Notes: a model not told the origin generated them from the sequence alone. A DNA stretch of 64,000 nucleotides from Cryptomeria japonica (GCF_030272615.1 NC_081414.1:526857137-526921136); one strand, 5' to 3'; shown: positions 45,198 through 57,710, counted from the stretch's first letter. Made by a program: numbers and translations.

Positions 45198-46513
45198 GAA
45201 TTCATTCATTCCAAGGAATTCAAAATATTTATATACAAGAGAAAAGGGAGAGAATTAATTGGAAAACAAGTTGATGTCCCTATTGAGCAACATGAAGAGT
45301 ACAATAAGAATTTTTATGTAGGTATGAGGGAAGAGCTAAAGAACATGACACCTAAAAAGGGAAGGGAATTGTTGAAGGAGACCAGTTGCTTAATGATCCC
45401 AAGAATGGATATTTTGTCTTGTATTTTTTTCTTAATCTAAGAAGCCAAGGAATTGACTGTTGCCTGATGGATGAAGGGTTAGAAAAATTCTGCTTTGGAT
45501 CAGATTTCAGACCCTTGAACAATACTTTGTTAATGTGGTATTTGAATCTAGAAGGTAAGAGGTCAGCAAAAATAATTGACCCACAACAAATCTTAGGGAA
45601 GTTTATGGTTTACAGATTTAAAGACATTTGAACTACTGAAGTTGCAGAATTGAATGTGAACACAACCCTTTTCAACAAAGAAAAATTGGAAGAATGGGAT
45701 GAAATAATTGCACAGCTCAGGAAAGAGAATAATGACTTGAGGGAAGCACTAGGAGTGTCTTCAAGTAAGGGACTCTTATTGGAAGCCGAGGCTACAACTT
45801 CAAAGTTACAAACTGGTGTTATTCTTGAGATAAGGAAAAGAGAAGAAACGGGGAGACAATTGGTCAGCCCATTCAACAAGAAGTTGTATCTTTGAAGAGA
45901 GAACTCAAGATCAGTAAGTTCAAGATGGTTCAAAATCTCATCAAAACCAAATTTGAATTAATTTTTCCTCATCTACATATCTCATGGACAAGATATCAAG
46001 AGATCCTCCCAATCATTAAAAAACAAAGAAGAATAGAGATTCATTTGAAGCTTGTGATGAAATATTTGTCTAAAAAGAAGCAACTAATCTATTGCTTACA
46101 CATTTTTTCTTAAAATGTTGAGGGTGAAGTGGAAAAGCCAAGCAAGTATGATTAATGAATTGGAAGTCACAATGTTTGAAGTAGATTTACTACTAATAGA
46201 GAATTGTAAGTTTCATGAACAAATAGCAAGAACTCTTGGTAGGTTTATTAAATTGCAAGGTACTACAACTCCAACATTTAGGAAGGACAATGGACAATAT
46301 AAAACAAAGCAAGAGTGGAGGGTAGAGGTTGGAAATTTTCTTCTACATAATGTAATCGACAAAGTCACTGATGATGCTGAAAAGTTGGAGGAGAACCTAC
46401 AGAAGAAATTGGATAGTCTATACGAGCTTGATTACAGTATAAGAATTTTGAACAGACAAAATGCAACTATAATAAATCCAGCATATAATGCTCATCTTGA
46501 TGCTTGCAGTTAG
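45198..46513 (+). pseudogene. Disrupted gene, fragment 4 (C-terminal part)
   Basis: Resumes in phase after the tandem element: FIHSKEFKIFIYKRKGREL, then after a small frameshift near 45385 LLNDPKNGYFVLYFFLNLRS ... YLNLEGKRSAKIIDPQ (to 45629, TGA), then a coiled coil (LEEWDEIIAQLRKENNDLRE), a basic segment (45892-46113) and a last open stretch 46115-46513 (ENCKFHEQIARTLGRFIKLQ ... EKLEENLQKKLDSLYELDYS) ending in a stop at 46511. Two to three frameshifts and one stop show it is dead. The whole protein would have been roughly 900 codons with a helical C-terminal half. Family unknown. Confidence 0.65.
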
Positions 46514-47693
46514 TTTTTGATAAAAAAGAAGTGAAGAATGAAACAAGAAAGTGTTTCAGTTCCTTGGTCATTTTTTATCAAACAATTTTTGTCTTATTCA
46601 CATGTCATTTCCAGCACGATTCGCAAGTGCCAAATCGACATCATATTTGGCTTCTTCTCCAACTTGGCAAGAACATGTAAGAACCAAGGAAGCATGTTAG
46701 GAGTAATCATTGTAAGTTATGGGCTGATTTTTTTCCATCCTCTCTCATTTTTTTATTCATGTGGTGTTCTCGATATATTCTTCAATAAGGAACTTAAATT
46801 TTTACACATTAACCTGAAGCTTGTTGCTCCCTTGTATTATAAAAGGGAATTCAAGGTTACTTTGTAGGGGTTCTAAAAAATTTGTATGGGTAGAGAGATA
46901 AAATAGAAAGTTCCTTGTGTACTGAATCTTATACAGTCTATTCTTGATGAATTGTATGGCTACAGAATCAATAAATTAATGAAAATATCACTATGGATTG
47001 TCTCCCATTTTTTCTCTTTTTGTTGTACAATTTCATTTATCGAGGATAAGTGAGTTTGTCTTTGTGAATTTCTCATGAATTTGTAATGCATAAATTGTGT
47101 TTTCTTAAAGGAAGAAATGAAATGTTGTTCATGTATTACAATAACTTTAAGAGGATGGCGGTGATTGGACAAGTATGATCTATGTGTGTGGTAATAGGGT
47201 GCATTTGTAAGGCATATGCATTTAGAATTATGTATACAGTTCTTGTCAAATCCATTGAATATATTACTCTTGTCCAATAGATAAGGTACTAGTCCCCGTT
47301 GTATGTGTTTCTAGTAACCAATTTGAAATCAAAGTGATTTTCCTTTATTTGTGTAATAGGTTAGTGTTGTAATAAAATTTTCACTCTAAGGGATGAATTT
47401 AATGATTTATACTTAGAATGGAGCCTATTCTGAATGAATGCATATGTGTTGTGGAATATTCTACAGAGAGTCAACTATTTGTAGGCAATATTTGTTATTG
47501 TTTGTTCTAGATCTATTAGTATTACAAAGGTTTACTTGCCTAGGTATTGCAAAGCTTGGAGAGTAGAAGAATTACTTTATTTGTAAGTGATTCTTGTCAG
47601 TTGGCCATTTGTCTTAGATTTCTACTGATAAGAGAAGGCTAGTTCTTAGGAGAATTTGAGGGGAAAAATGGAGGAACCAACACCATCTTTGCC
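46514..47693. other. Spacer after the disrupted gene, no gene seen
   Basis: AT-rich. An open frame at 46538-46867 (plus) follows the gene directly but reads like a hydrophobic random translation. It may be 3' UTR and flank. No repeats of note. Confidence 0.4.
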
Positions 47694-47927
47694 ATCAAGC
47701 ACATTATCAACATCGTCATTTTCATTAACACATCATACTTTGTGTAGACATAAGACACCGAGAAGGTGGACATCCACAACACATATCACTTGCACATGTA
47801 CTCTATATTTGACAATCAATGACAACAACCGCCAACAATCTCCCCATACACTGACATTGATCATATTAGATATATCATCAATGACAACACATAAGTTGCA
47901 GGTTGAAATTAATGACAAAAACTACAA
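47694..47927 (-). repeat. 3' LTR fragment of copia element
   Basis: Parallels 54185-54417 of the 5' LTR (for example the GTGGACATCCACAA and ATATCATCAAT words) and stops at 47694; the rest is missing. Confidence 0.75.
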
Positions 47928-47940
47928 TCTCCCCCTTTGT
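47928..47940 (-). other. Polypurine tract
   Basis: ACAAAGGGGGAGA on the minus strand beside the 3' LTR fragment. Confidence 0.75.
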
Positions 47941-48267
47941 AATTGATGAAGATACTCACTAACACTTAATGCAATACAATCCATCTACATTATGTTTCCA
48001 ACTGTACATATTCTCTCTATATTTGTATTCTCTCCCCTGTTGACATCGAGGTCAAAGGGCACATTTCTTCACCTGCTTTTGTATTCTTATTTATATGCAC
48101 TATCTCCCCCTTTCTGATTACCATCTTTATTCTTAGAACTATTATATTTTCTCCCCCTTCAATAGTAACCAACAAGCTACCTACTCCCCTAAGAGTAGCA
48201 ATCAGATTAATCCAGGAGATAAAGAATATACCTTGAATTTCTCTCCCAAATAGATGCACCAACTTAT

Positions 48268-48890
48268 GCATCTAATTAGAGGGAGGGGCATTAACTCCTA
48301 GTTTCTGCCCGAGATACTCAAAATTATCTTTAGTGAATATATTTACAATCTAATATTTTGTGGGAACATACTCCATTCTGACTTCTTTCGCTACAACTTT
48401 CTCTCTTAGAAAATTATATTAGATATAAAGGTGTTTATTCCTTGAATGCATCACTAGATTTTTTGAAATGATTATGGTACTTGTATTATCACACATAATA
48501 GGAATAGGATCATCATACATCACCTTGATATATTTCAATGTTTTCTTTATCCACATCACTTGAGTGCGACGAGATGTTGCTTCTATATACTCAGCCTCTG
48601 CAGTTGATAAAGATACTAAATCTCATTTCTTATTGAACTAGGGAACCAATCTGTCTCCTAAAAAATGCACTACCATTGGTACTTCTATCATCCACACAAC
48701 TAGCCTAATCAACATCAATATATGCCTTCAATAAGAAATCATTGTCCTTATTGTACCACAAACCATAATCTATATTCCCTTTCAAATATCTAAATATTCT
48801 TTTGCCAGCCTTGTCATGAGATTTCTTAGGATTAGCTTGAAATCTAGAAACTAAACACACTGCATGCATAATATCAAGTCTAGAAGCAAT
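48268..48890 (-). pseudogene. Copia RNase H
   Basis: Shifted frames give IPIMCDNTSTIIISKN, HSRNKHLYI, YNFLREKVVAKEVRMEYVPT and NIFTKDNFEYLGQKLGV, the standard C-terminal end of a copia polyprotein. Stops interrupt it. It ends about 330 bp before the polypurine tract. Confidence 0.75.
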
Positions 48891-48893
48891 CAG

Positions 48894-49800
48894 CTATAGT
48901 ATCCCTCCAATCATAGACCTATAGAGAGTATTATCAACTCCTTGAAACTCATAGTCCTTACTAAAATGACAACTAGTAACCATGGGGGTCCTCACTAGTT
49001 TAAAATTCTCCATACCAAAACTCTTCAATATTTCTTTAACATACTTAGCCTGAGAAATAAAGATACCATCATCCAATTGAGCAACTTGAAGTCCAAGAAA
49101 GAAAGAAAACTCACCAATCACTAACATTTGAAATTCTTTTTATAAATTTGTGACAAACACCATCATCTCCACTAAAGATAATCTCATCAACATATACAAC
49201 AATTATCGGAAGCTTGTCTCCCTTAACTTTAAAGTAAAGGTTGTTATTTGTTGTACCTTTATTGAAGCCTTGTTGAAGTAAGTACTTGTCTAACCTTTCA
49301 TACCAATCCCTATGATTTTTCTTGAAACCATATAATGCCTTTTTAAGTTTGCATACCATGTTTGGATCCTCTATCAACTGAAAGCCATCAAGGTGCTCAA
49401 TATAGACTTTTTTTGAATGACCATTCAAGAAGGTTGACTTGAAATCCATCTAATACACCTTGAAGTTATTTTGAGCTACAAATGAAAAGAACATTTTAAT
49501 TTCCTCCATCCTAGCCATTGAAGCAAAATTCTCCTTAAAATTAATACCTCCCACTTGAGAGTATCCTTTACAAACTAGTATAGCTTTATTCCTTGTCACT
49601 TCCCCTTCTTCATTCAGTTTGTTCTAGAACAACCACATTGTTCCTACAACATTCTTATTTGCTAGTCTAGGGACTATTTCCCATGTCCGATTCTTCTCAA
49701 TCTAATCAAGATCTTCTTTCATTGCCTTCAGTCACCCTTCATCCTTTCTAGCATAAATAAATGTATTGGGCTCTACTTTTGATAAAAGACAAAGATTCAC
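48894..49800 (-). pseudogene. Copia reverse transcriptase, catalytic box altered
   Basis: Three pieces: about 49800-49450 (RTWEIVPRLANKNVVGTMWL, CKGYSQVGGINFKENFA), 49449-49111 (MDFKSTFLNGHSKKVYIEHL, CKLKKALYGFKKNHRDWYERL, VVYVDEIIFSG) and 49127-48894 (FFLGLQVAQLDDGIFISQ, KYVKEILKSFGMENFKLVRTPM, LYRSMIGGIL). The active-site box reads YVDE, with the second catalytic aspartate replaced by glutamate, and the two main pieces are in different frames. Enzymatically dead by sequence. Confidence 0.85.
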
Positions 49801-50049
49801 TTGTTCACTTTCCTTGGCAAGTCTTCTTCTAGTTTACACACCTTCATTCTTATCACCAATGATCTAATCTTCTAAATTATTATTTTGGACATGCTTTGTT
49901 GGATTCTTAGAGACCTTTTATGGTTCCTTCTCCTATGTTTCCTTTTCTTCCTTCTCTTCATCTTCTTCTTCTATAATGTAGGGAGAACCTTCTAATTTGC
50001 AATCCTCTTTTTCTTGTGTAATCAGATTCTAATCTCTATCTACTCATAC

Positions 50050-50990
50050 ATTTGTGATTTCAACCATCTTCTTGATTCTCTTGTTGTAAAATTTGTAAGC
50101 CTTCTATCTTATTGAGTATCCAAGGAAGATTCCTTCATCAATTATTAAGTCAAAATTTCTATCTTCTTCATCTCTTTTGATGTAACATTTTCTTCCAAGG
50201 ATTCTACAGTACTTGATAGTATTAGGTCTTTCATACCATAGCTCATAAGGGGTCTTAGAATTATTAAATCTCACCTATACTCTATTAGGAATATAGATAG
50301 AAGTATTCACAACTTCTTTCCAAAACAAATCAATCAAATTAGCATCCTTCATTGTCCTAGCCATCTCTTGAACTATTTTATTTTTCATTTCAACAACCAC
50401 ATTCTTCTAAGGAATCCTCGGAGGAAATAGATTTCTCCTAATATCATGATCTTCACAAAACTTTTTAAACCCATTTGATATAAATACACCTCCTCTATCA
50501 AACCATAAATATCTATTTCACTCTCAACCATAGATTTGAAAGATTTAACTTATCTAGGGATTCTGATTATTCTTTTAAAAAAGTGACCCACGTCATTCTA
50601 GAATAATCATCAACAAGTAACATAAGGTACCTTTCACCACTTAGTCCTCTTTTCTTGGTAGGCTGCATAAATTAGTATGTATCAACTCCAAATGTTTTGT
50701 AACAGAATACTCCTTATTCTTGAATCATGTCCTTGTCTACTTTCCCATTTGACATTCCTTACACAATGTGTCTGTGGGCTTGACAATCTTTAACATATCT
50801 CTTATTGCGTGTGTAGAAATAATCTTTACCATGTTGTCAAAGTTGATGTGCCCCATCCTTTTGTGCCAAAGTCAACATTCACTACTCTAAGCCATTAGAC
50901 AACTACTTCCTTTAGCCTCCTTTAGAAAATAAACATTTCCATCAATCCTTATTTCTTCTGTAATTAGTCTTCCTAAGCTATCTATTCTAA
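50050..50990 (-). pseudogene. Copia integrase, heavily decayed
   Basis: No long open frame. Identified by the C-terminal motifs NSKTPYELWYERPNTIKY and EGIFLGYS followed by KAYKFYNKR (about 50270-50090) and by its place between the GAG-pre-integrase piece and RT. The catalytic core is too broken for its acidic residues to be read. Confidence 0.6.
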
Positions 50991-51013
50991 TTTCACAATC
51001 CTTTGATGCACAT

Positions 51014-51271
51014 CTAACTAACACTGAGAATATTATGTTTCAATCCCTTAACATGGATAAAATCCTTTATCTTGTTCTTTCCATCAAAGCTTATGGTTCC
51101 CTTACCACAAATCTGAGCAAACTCTTCACCACCCAACTTAATTGATCCACCATTCCAATTTTTATGACTGATGAACTTTCTTCTATCATTGGTCATGTGA
51201 TTGCAACATCCACTATAAATAACCCAAGAATTAGGCTCCTCTTTTGCATGAAGATAAGTCCACACAATCAA
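51014..51271 (-). pseudogene. Copia protease and GAG-pre-integrase region
   Basis: An 85-codon frame. It begins with a protease-like block, NSWVIYSGCCNHMTNDR, in which the catalytic aspartate expected before SG is tyrosine. It ends with the GAG-pre-integrase motif IKDFIHVKGLKHNILSVS. So the protease would be inactive even without the surrounding stops. Confidence 0.78.
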
Positions 51272-51512
51272 TTATCTTTCATTATTTTATTAGTATGCAA
51301 AGTACCAGACTCCTTACTTTTTTTAATAGCATCAACTTTCACAACCATATATAGTGTTTCATTATTTGAATCGTCACAATCTTCTTCTTCAAATGAGTAG
51401 CTACTTCATTTAGAGTAAATACTTCTTTTAGAGTTACCTATTTTGTTTTTTGTCTTCTCCTCTTTTGTTTCTATCATCTCCCCTTCTATTGCTATCTTCT
51501 TTGAATGTACAT

Positions 51513-52320
51513 TTAGATGCAAAAATGACCAATCCTTTCGCAATTAAAACATTTGAAAGGTAACTTACCTTTGTATTTGTCATTTCCTTTCTTCAATCTT
51601 CTCACAAAGTTTGTTTCTATATCATCAAGATCAACATATTGATCAACATTATCTTTTTCTTTCTTACTGCCTTTGAATGCAGCTTCCTTCTTAGGGTTAT
51701 CTAGTTCAAATTCCCTCATCTCAAAGGCAATGAGCACACCATATATTTCATCCATTGTATATTTATCCAAATATTTTCTCTCCTCAATAGCAAATAGTTT
51801 AGAATTATAAGATATTGGATGAGATCTAAGTACCTTTCTCACTATTTCATCCTCATCCAATTTTCCTCTAGTACCCCTGATTTCATTTGCTACCTTCGTT
51901 ACCTGGTGTATATAGCTATCAATGTTTCCCTCTTGTGACATTCTTAGATTCTCAAATTTGCATTTGAATTTTTGCATCTTGATCGATCTTACTTTTTCAT
52001 ATCCTTCATATATATTGCTAAGCTTATCCCAAACATCTTTAGCATACTTGCAGTGCATCACCTTCATAAGTATCAAATCTACCGAACCACTTATGATTGC
52101 ATTCCTTTCCTTGCCATTGTTTTCATGCAATATGATATTATCCAGAGTAGTTGGAGGAGTGGAAGGGGCAATATAGCCATCTATGATAGAGTTCTAGATT
52201 CCAAACACCAAAAAATTTAAATATTCTTCCATCATTAGTTTCCAGGAGGTGTAGTCTGTACTATCAAACTCAAGTATCTTGTAAGACCCATCTTGTGTTA
52301 TCCTAGACCTTCCTCGAGTT
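51513..52320 (-). pseudogene. Copia gag (UBN2 type) with one zinc knuckle
   Basis: The start FDSTDYTSWKLMMEEYL lies near 52270; one stop near 52200 separates it from the open frame 52130-51513 (MHCKYAKDVWDKLSNIYEG, VTKVANEIRGTRGKLDEDEI, KYTMDEIYGVLIAFEMREFE). A knuckle CFNCERIGHFC ends the frame, with its last Cys present. This is the ordinary copia gag layout and contrasts with the four-knuckle protein of the tandem element. Confidence 0.85.
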
Positions 52321-52345
52321 GTTAAGCTTCTTCTATAAGAGCTTG

Positions 52346-52357
52346 GCTCTGACACTA
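52346..52357 (-). other. Primer-binding site, tRNA-iMet, degenerate
   Basis: TAGTGTCAGAGC on the minus strand, two differences from TGGTATCAGAGC. Confidence 0.7.
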
Positions 52358-54417
52358 ATTTTTAAACACACCCCAAGACTCGAAGGGAGGGTGAATCAAT
52401 CTTGAACAAATCTTAAATTTTATACCACAAAACAATATCAAGTTAACCTTAATCTTATTAGCAGTAATGAAAGATAAAAAAAAATAAGCATTGTGCACAA
52501 GAGAACACCAAATTTATGTGGAAAACCCAAAGAGGGAAAACCCACAGTTAGAGTTAACTCATAATATATGAACAAGATTACAATATTATTTTTAAGCATG
52601 CTACCAAGGAAGCTTGGAAGGACTTGCAGGTTGAGGTGCACTACCCAGAGGCAAGATACAAGGGACTTGTAGGTTGAGATTCACTACCTTAGGGAAAGAT
52701 AAAAATAATAATTTACTAGAGAGACTCATTATCTTTGAGCAAGGTACATGAATATATGAATCAAGATGAATAAGCCTTCATCAACATTTCTTCCAACAAC
52801 CTCCTTTGAATGTAGTCTCTCACACAAGCAACCAATATACAATTTAGCACCAATACTTTCACCACATACTTCTACAACATAAAATTCACATTTTCCACTA
52901 TTCACCCTAACTCATAAACTCATGCCATATAATTACATTAATTTGATCTTCTATACATATTATCCTCTTCATCACAAAACATAAATTAGGTCATCTAAAA
53001 CATGGGTCAAGCATAAGTCCTATTAGGTTGCTTACCAAACATAAATGTTAAAGTGGTCCAATCCAAGAGATAGAAAATACCAAAAATATCATGTTATGAT
53101 TTTTTAAGTGGTTCTAAACATTACACACACTAGCACACATCCTCCAAGGTCGACGACAAGGTAACGTGTAGAAAAACCACATAACACACAACTAGTGAGC
53201 CCAAAAATATATCTTTCCAATGAATTAACCTAATGCAGATCCCCACAAGCCAAAGTGGGACCTAAATATGACTTAACACAATATACAATTATTTCATAGA
53301 TCCCCAAGAACATAGTGAAAGCAAGAGAAAAACCTCCATTGGCTAAACCATAATAGTTAACTTGAAAAACCAACATTAGACACAATGCGGCACCAAATAT
53401 ATCATTTCACATCATGCAGATAACATAAGGACATTCCTTGAACATCCAAAAACATTCCCAAACATTTATTTCTCATTGTCGCAACAAAACATGTTGGTGC
53501 AACACAAATAGATACATAACACTTTATTTCGAAAGGCCAAAAGACACAATTATGAACAAAACATCATTATCTCTTCTTTCAAAACACTTTAGTGCTTGAA
53601 AATCAAACTAAGACACAACACAAATATGACAAAAATTTCCTTCAAGCCACAACAATAGAAACACCAATACAGAGAAATACATAGCATTTTTTGGACCAAT
53701 CCTTACAAACAACTAGACTACTAGCAAATTGCAATTACCAACAACATTAGGGACTTGAAAAGATAGGAGCGCAACGTCCACATAGCTTACATATTATATT
53801 CAAATATGCAAGACCATAACATTAAATGCAAAGAGATGCAGAGTCTTCCAAACTTTCTTCAACATACATTCCTATAAATACTTATTCCATCAATCTTCCA
53901 AGGATCAGAATGTCCCAAAAACACCATTTTCTCACTCAAGAGCAAACAAGAGATAAACCATCATCCTGTAGCATACAAAAGATAATCTCAATCACATCTA
54001 ATTTATTACTATGCTTCTAATCCTCATCTTAATGATTTTAATCTTCATCTGAATATGATATCATCATCATGTTTCTAATCCTCATCTAAGTGCTTTTAAT
54101 CCTCATCTTAATACTTCTAAACCTCATCTCAATGTTTCTAACTTATCTTAATATGATATTATCATTATACCATTGTTTCCATTAAGCACATAATCAACAT
54201 CATCATCTGCATCAACACATCATACTGAGTGTAGACATCAAACTCCAAGAAAGTGGACATCCACAATATAGAGCATCTGCATCAATACTCTATATCTAAC
54301 AAACAGTGACAACAATTGCCAATAGTCTCCAAATATAGTGAAAATCATCATACTAGACATATCATCAATTACAACACACAATTTATAGGTTGACATCAAT
54401 GACAACAACTACCAACA
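52358..54417 (-). repeat. 5' LTR of copia element
   Basis: Begins TGTTGGTAGTTG on its own strand (54417) and ends beside the PBS, about 2.06 kb. It carries the shared GTGGAAAACCC...GGGAAAACCCACAG module at about 52518-52550 and a degenerate C-rich box at about 52372-52400. Length beyond the 234 bp matched by the 3' LTR fragment is inferred from the termini. Confidence 0.65.
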
Positions 54418-54909
54418 TACCCTATTCTAAGATGGTCTATTTACCTTTAATATGATTTGATTATTGATACAAGTATATAGATTAACCATTAAACACCAAT
54501 CACTTGGTACCCCTTACCTTGAGTTTATTTTTATCAATAATACAAGTATAAGAATGACATTATTTTTCCATCTCCTTATATACCCTTACCTTTGAGTTGG
54601 TTCTTTTTATAATATCCTAATCATACAAATAATAAAACAACCACAAGGTATAAGATAAAACATGTTCAAAAAAGTGTATTGAATCCAAACCTATGTTTTA
54701 GGCAATTGGCTCCACCAATCAACACTTAAAAATAATGGGCTCTCAAACACACATTTTTTTATTCTAAGTCCTTTTTATATAATGACCTAGTGTTGATGCT
54801 TACACTTTCAATAACTCTATATTTATGTTATCTTTTGTACATGGTGGTTTAGACTTGCATGCTCTATGTTGATTCATAGGTAATGAGTTATTATTGTCTC
54901 TGTGAGGGT
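54418..54909. other. Spacer, nothing recognised
   Basis: AT-rich with a loose repeat of ATTGATACAAGTATA / ATAATACAAGTATA. No gene. Confidence 0.4.
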
Positions 54910-56304
54910 GAAAATTTAGGGTTTCCACCATTAGATGTAGTAAATCACTAATTTTTACTTAAGGAAACCATCACATTCAAAAGAGGGTTGCAATCCAATA
55001 GATCTAGTCACAAACTAGCAAGTATTAGGACTGAGAGTTTTCATTGGATTAGGATTTTGATGACTTAACCTCTTTTGTAAATTGAATTATTGAAATTAGG
55101 GTAAATGTGTTGAAATGAAGGTGAAAATGTAGAAACAATAAGCTACAATTGTAGGATTGATCCGCGAACATGGTTCTAAGCAAAGTAAGCAAATTCAGAC
55201 CTGCTCCCAGAAAGAGCTCCCAAAATGTCAAGACTATGGTGTCGGTCGTCTAGGTCCTCCAAACTTTTCGCACTCCAATGGGGGATCAATTTGTCACTGT
55301 AAATAATGCTTATTCTGAAGATCGCAACTATGTACATGTTTCCTAGACACAGAAAAAAAGGAAAAGGGTTGGGAATAGGGGATTGGCTAAGTCAAGCCCT
55401 GGTTTAGGAATTAACCTTGAATGAGATAATGTGAATACTGAAATAAATAATGGAAAGATATACCTCAGATCTGCAATGACTGATAATGATGATTTGTTTC
55501 TTGAATGTAGCCACATATGTTGTATGAAATGGCATGAACATGACAAAACACTAATCACACACACATGCTTGCATATGAATGATGTAATGTTTCTCCACAA
55601 TGGATAAATGAAGAATATGCAACCTTGGAGATCTCTAGAAATGCTTGATGGTGAATGCTTCAATGATTGAATGATAGATTGCTTGAATATGGATTGACTG
55701 GATGCCTTCTGATTCTTCTATTATTATGAAATGAGAGGGATGGACTTTTGGCAGCAACAATGTAGGAAAACTGAGAGGGGGGGTGAATCAGTTTTCACCA
55801 AACTTAAACAAATTAACCTTAACTTCAAATCTAATCAATAATAACAACAACAAAGATAAACACCACATCAACAACACACATAACACATGGATTTTTTATG
55901 TGGAAAACCTGGTCAAGGGAAAAACCACAGTGGGAACCTACCCACAATATGATGATACTCTGCAGTAGTATGTGTAAATATTACAATGAGGAATGCACAT
56001 GCATTCAGGCACATTGCCTAGAGCTCACTTCTCAAAAACAACAGAGAGTTATAACCGTAGGAAGGCTCACTGCCTTACAAAGATCAGACAATAATCCAGA
56101 TTAATTGAACTAGAGTGCCATGCCCTAGTCCTACCTCATTTAAGGGCTAGAACCAAGAGGCTATGTGATTTACAAAGAGGAAAGGAGTCTATATTTGAAT
56201 GGTATGAGTAGAATTAGGTCCTAGTCCAGCTTTGGGACATGAACACTAAGATGAGGGCCCAAATGTAGACCAAATTGTAAGGGAGTTCAATTTAGGACAC
56301 TACA
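54910..56304 (-). repeat. Third LTR of the pol-less gypsy-like family, with nested LTR piece
   Basis: Parallels 28186-29379: the CATTCAAAAGAGGG word, the ATGTACATGTTTCC segment, the TGAATGATGTAA segment, and the end GGACACTACA at 56304, followed by a purine tract on the minus strand. Similarity is lost between about 55761 and 56200, where another LTR piece lies. An interior for this copy should follow to the right, but none is recognisable. Confidence 0.6.
55761..56110 (-). repeat. Nested copia-type LTR fragment
   Basis: Starts TGTAGGAAAACTGAGAGGGG and holds the GGGTGAATCAG box and the module GTGGAAAACC...GGGAAAAACCACAGTGGG (about 55898-55940). The right end is not clear; no CCAACA terminus is seen. 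Confidence 0.5.
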
Positions 56305-56724
56305 GTCTCCCTTTTCATGTATACTAATTACAACATTAACCACTTCATGAAATCAAATTTACAACCAAAATAAATTGATCAAATTAATTTAATAGCAATT
56401 TATAAAAGTTTACAAAGTTTAACACTTTTCTATTATGAAAGTGCCTTAATTTGTAATCAAATGTTAACTGTAAGAGTAACTTATGATCATTATTGTAAAA
56501 TCTATTTTGTCTTTACTTCCAAAAGAAGAATGTAATTTCTATAAGCCCTTTTTCTCTCTATAGTGCCTAAGCACCAGGGCATTCAAAGTAAACATTAAAA
56601 CCTACATAAAGAATAAATGCTCCATTCGAAAATGAAAGAAAAAAAGTTTGAACTTTGGTATGTCTTAACTATAAATGGAGCTTGTTAAATGACATTATTA
56701 ATATTAAAAATCATACTTGTTTCT
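56305..56724. other. AT-rich spacer, nothing recognised
   Basis: No coding sequence or repeat recognised. Confidence 0.4.
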
Positions 56725-57155
56725 TCTAGATTAGATTATGCTAGTATTTTTTTGCATCAATCGAATCACACTTTGTGATTCATCATTAAGATGATGATCC
56801 TTAGCAACTCTAGTTGTTTGGACTATCCACATAGTTCCCTCCTGTGAAGGTTGTTGATTGATGATACCAGTTTTCCACAATGCAGTATGCTACTATTTCT
56901 GGATTAGATTGTCTTTGTATTTTTTTGCATCAACGTTTGGAATCACACTCTATGATTCATCATCAATATGATGATCCTTAGCAACTCTAGTTGTTTGGAC
57001 TTTCCACATAGTTCCCTCACATGAAGGGTGTTGATTGATAATATCAATTTTACACAATCATTATGCTACTTGTTGTTGTTTCTAGATTAGATTGTGTTAG
57101 TATTTTTTTGTGTCAATGTTTTGAATCATGCTCTATGATTCATCAGGAAGATCCT
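56725..57155. repeat. About 178-bp tandem repeat, 2.4 copies
   Basis: TCTRGATTAGATT starts units at 56725, 56898 and 57081. Each carries TTTTTTTGCATCAA, GATTCATCA and, in the two full copies, TTAGCAACTCTAGTTGTTTGG and CACATAGTTCCCTC. The third copy breaks off near 57155. Confidence 0.85.
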
Positions 57156-57289
57156 AGAGGAGAGAAACCTCCAACACCACCTTATTTGCATGCACTTAGA
57201 TTTGAAGCATCACATTGTTACAAATACATGCTTTAGTAAACAATGAATAGAATTGTGAGAAGACAAAACAACATTTCTATCTTTCCATA

Positions 57290-57710
57290 AAGATAAGAGA
57301 AACTTCACCCTAAAAGCATGCCATATTTGGGTATATTTTAAAGGGAAATGAGGCCAATCACATAGAAGATTTGTGTGCTAGGAGAATGAATTAGGTCGAA
57401 AGGGGGAAAAAAGTCATGAATCTAACTCAATAAGTTTTGAGCATGGTGACAGAACCAAAAGATATGTTTGAAAGATTTTGGTTGACCACAAAATGGACAA
57501 TGAGGTCCATAACACCCATATGTTGAAGGCGAGAACCAAAAGTAAAGCCTTGGAAAAGAATACACAAGGCAAAATGAGAAAGATTAGGCTTGATGAAAAT
57601 AGACCAGATATTATGAAGTTGTCACTACCAAACAGAAAGAGGCGATTGCAAATGTCACCAAAGATTCAAAGAAACCACCATGGAAAGGTGTGAAGAGAGC
57701 CAACACTAGC
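57290..57710 (-). pseudogene. LINE reverse-transcriptase C-terminal zinc-binding region, remnant
   Basis: On the minus strand one frame reads YGPHCPFCGQPKSFKHIFWFCHHAQN, here quoted in part: CPFCGQPKSFKHIFWFC. This is the Cys/His box (zf-RVT) that follows reverse transcriptase in plant L1-type LINEs. One base upstream the other frame supplies SRLQHMGV, the usual preceding motif, so a frameshift separates them. No polymerase or endonuclease part remains. Confidence 0.7.

Larger units (their letters stand above)
47694..54417 (-). mobile_element. Ty1/copia element, decayed, 3' LTR truncated
   Basis: On the minus strand: 5' LTR (54417-52358), PBS (52357-52346), gag with UBN2-like start (about 52320-51513), protease/GAG-pre-integrase (51271-51014), integrase (about 50990-50050), RT (about 49800-48894), RNase H (48890-48268), polypurine tract (47940-47928) and about 234 bp of 3' LTR (47927-47694). 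The order IN before RT identifies copia. Coding regions have many stops and altered catalytic residues. Confidence 0.85.

Noticed and set aside
44949-45440. 163-codon plus frame that looks like one gene
   Set aside because: It is a chance fusion of LTR 3 sequence with fragment 4 of the disrupted gene across the target duplication.
46538-46867. 109-codon plus frame after the disrupted gene
   Set aside because: No start context or conserved-looking motif; hydrophobic AT-rich translation, more likely 3' flank.
57478-57693. 71-codon basic plus frame
   Set aside because: It is antisense to the LINE zinc-binding remnant.
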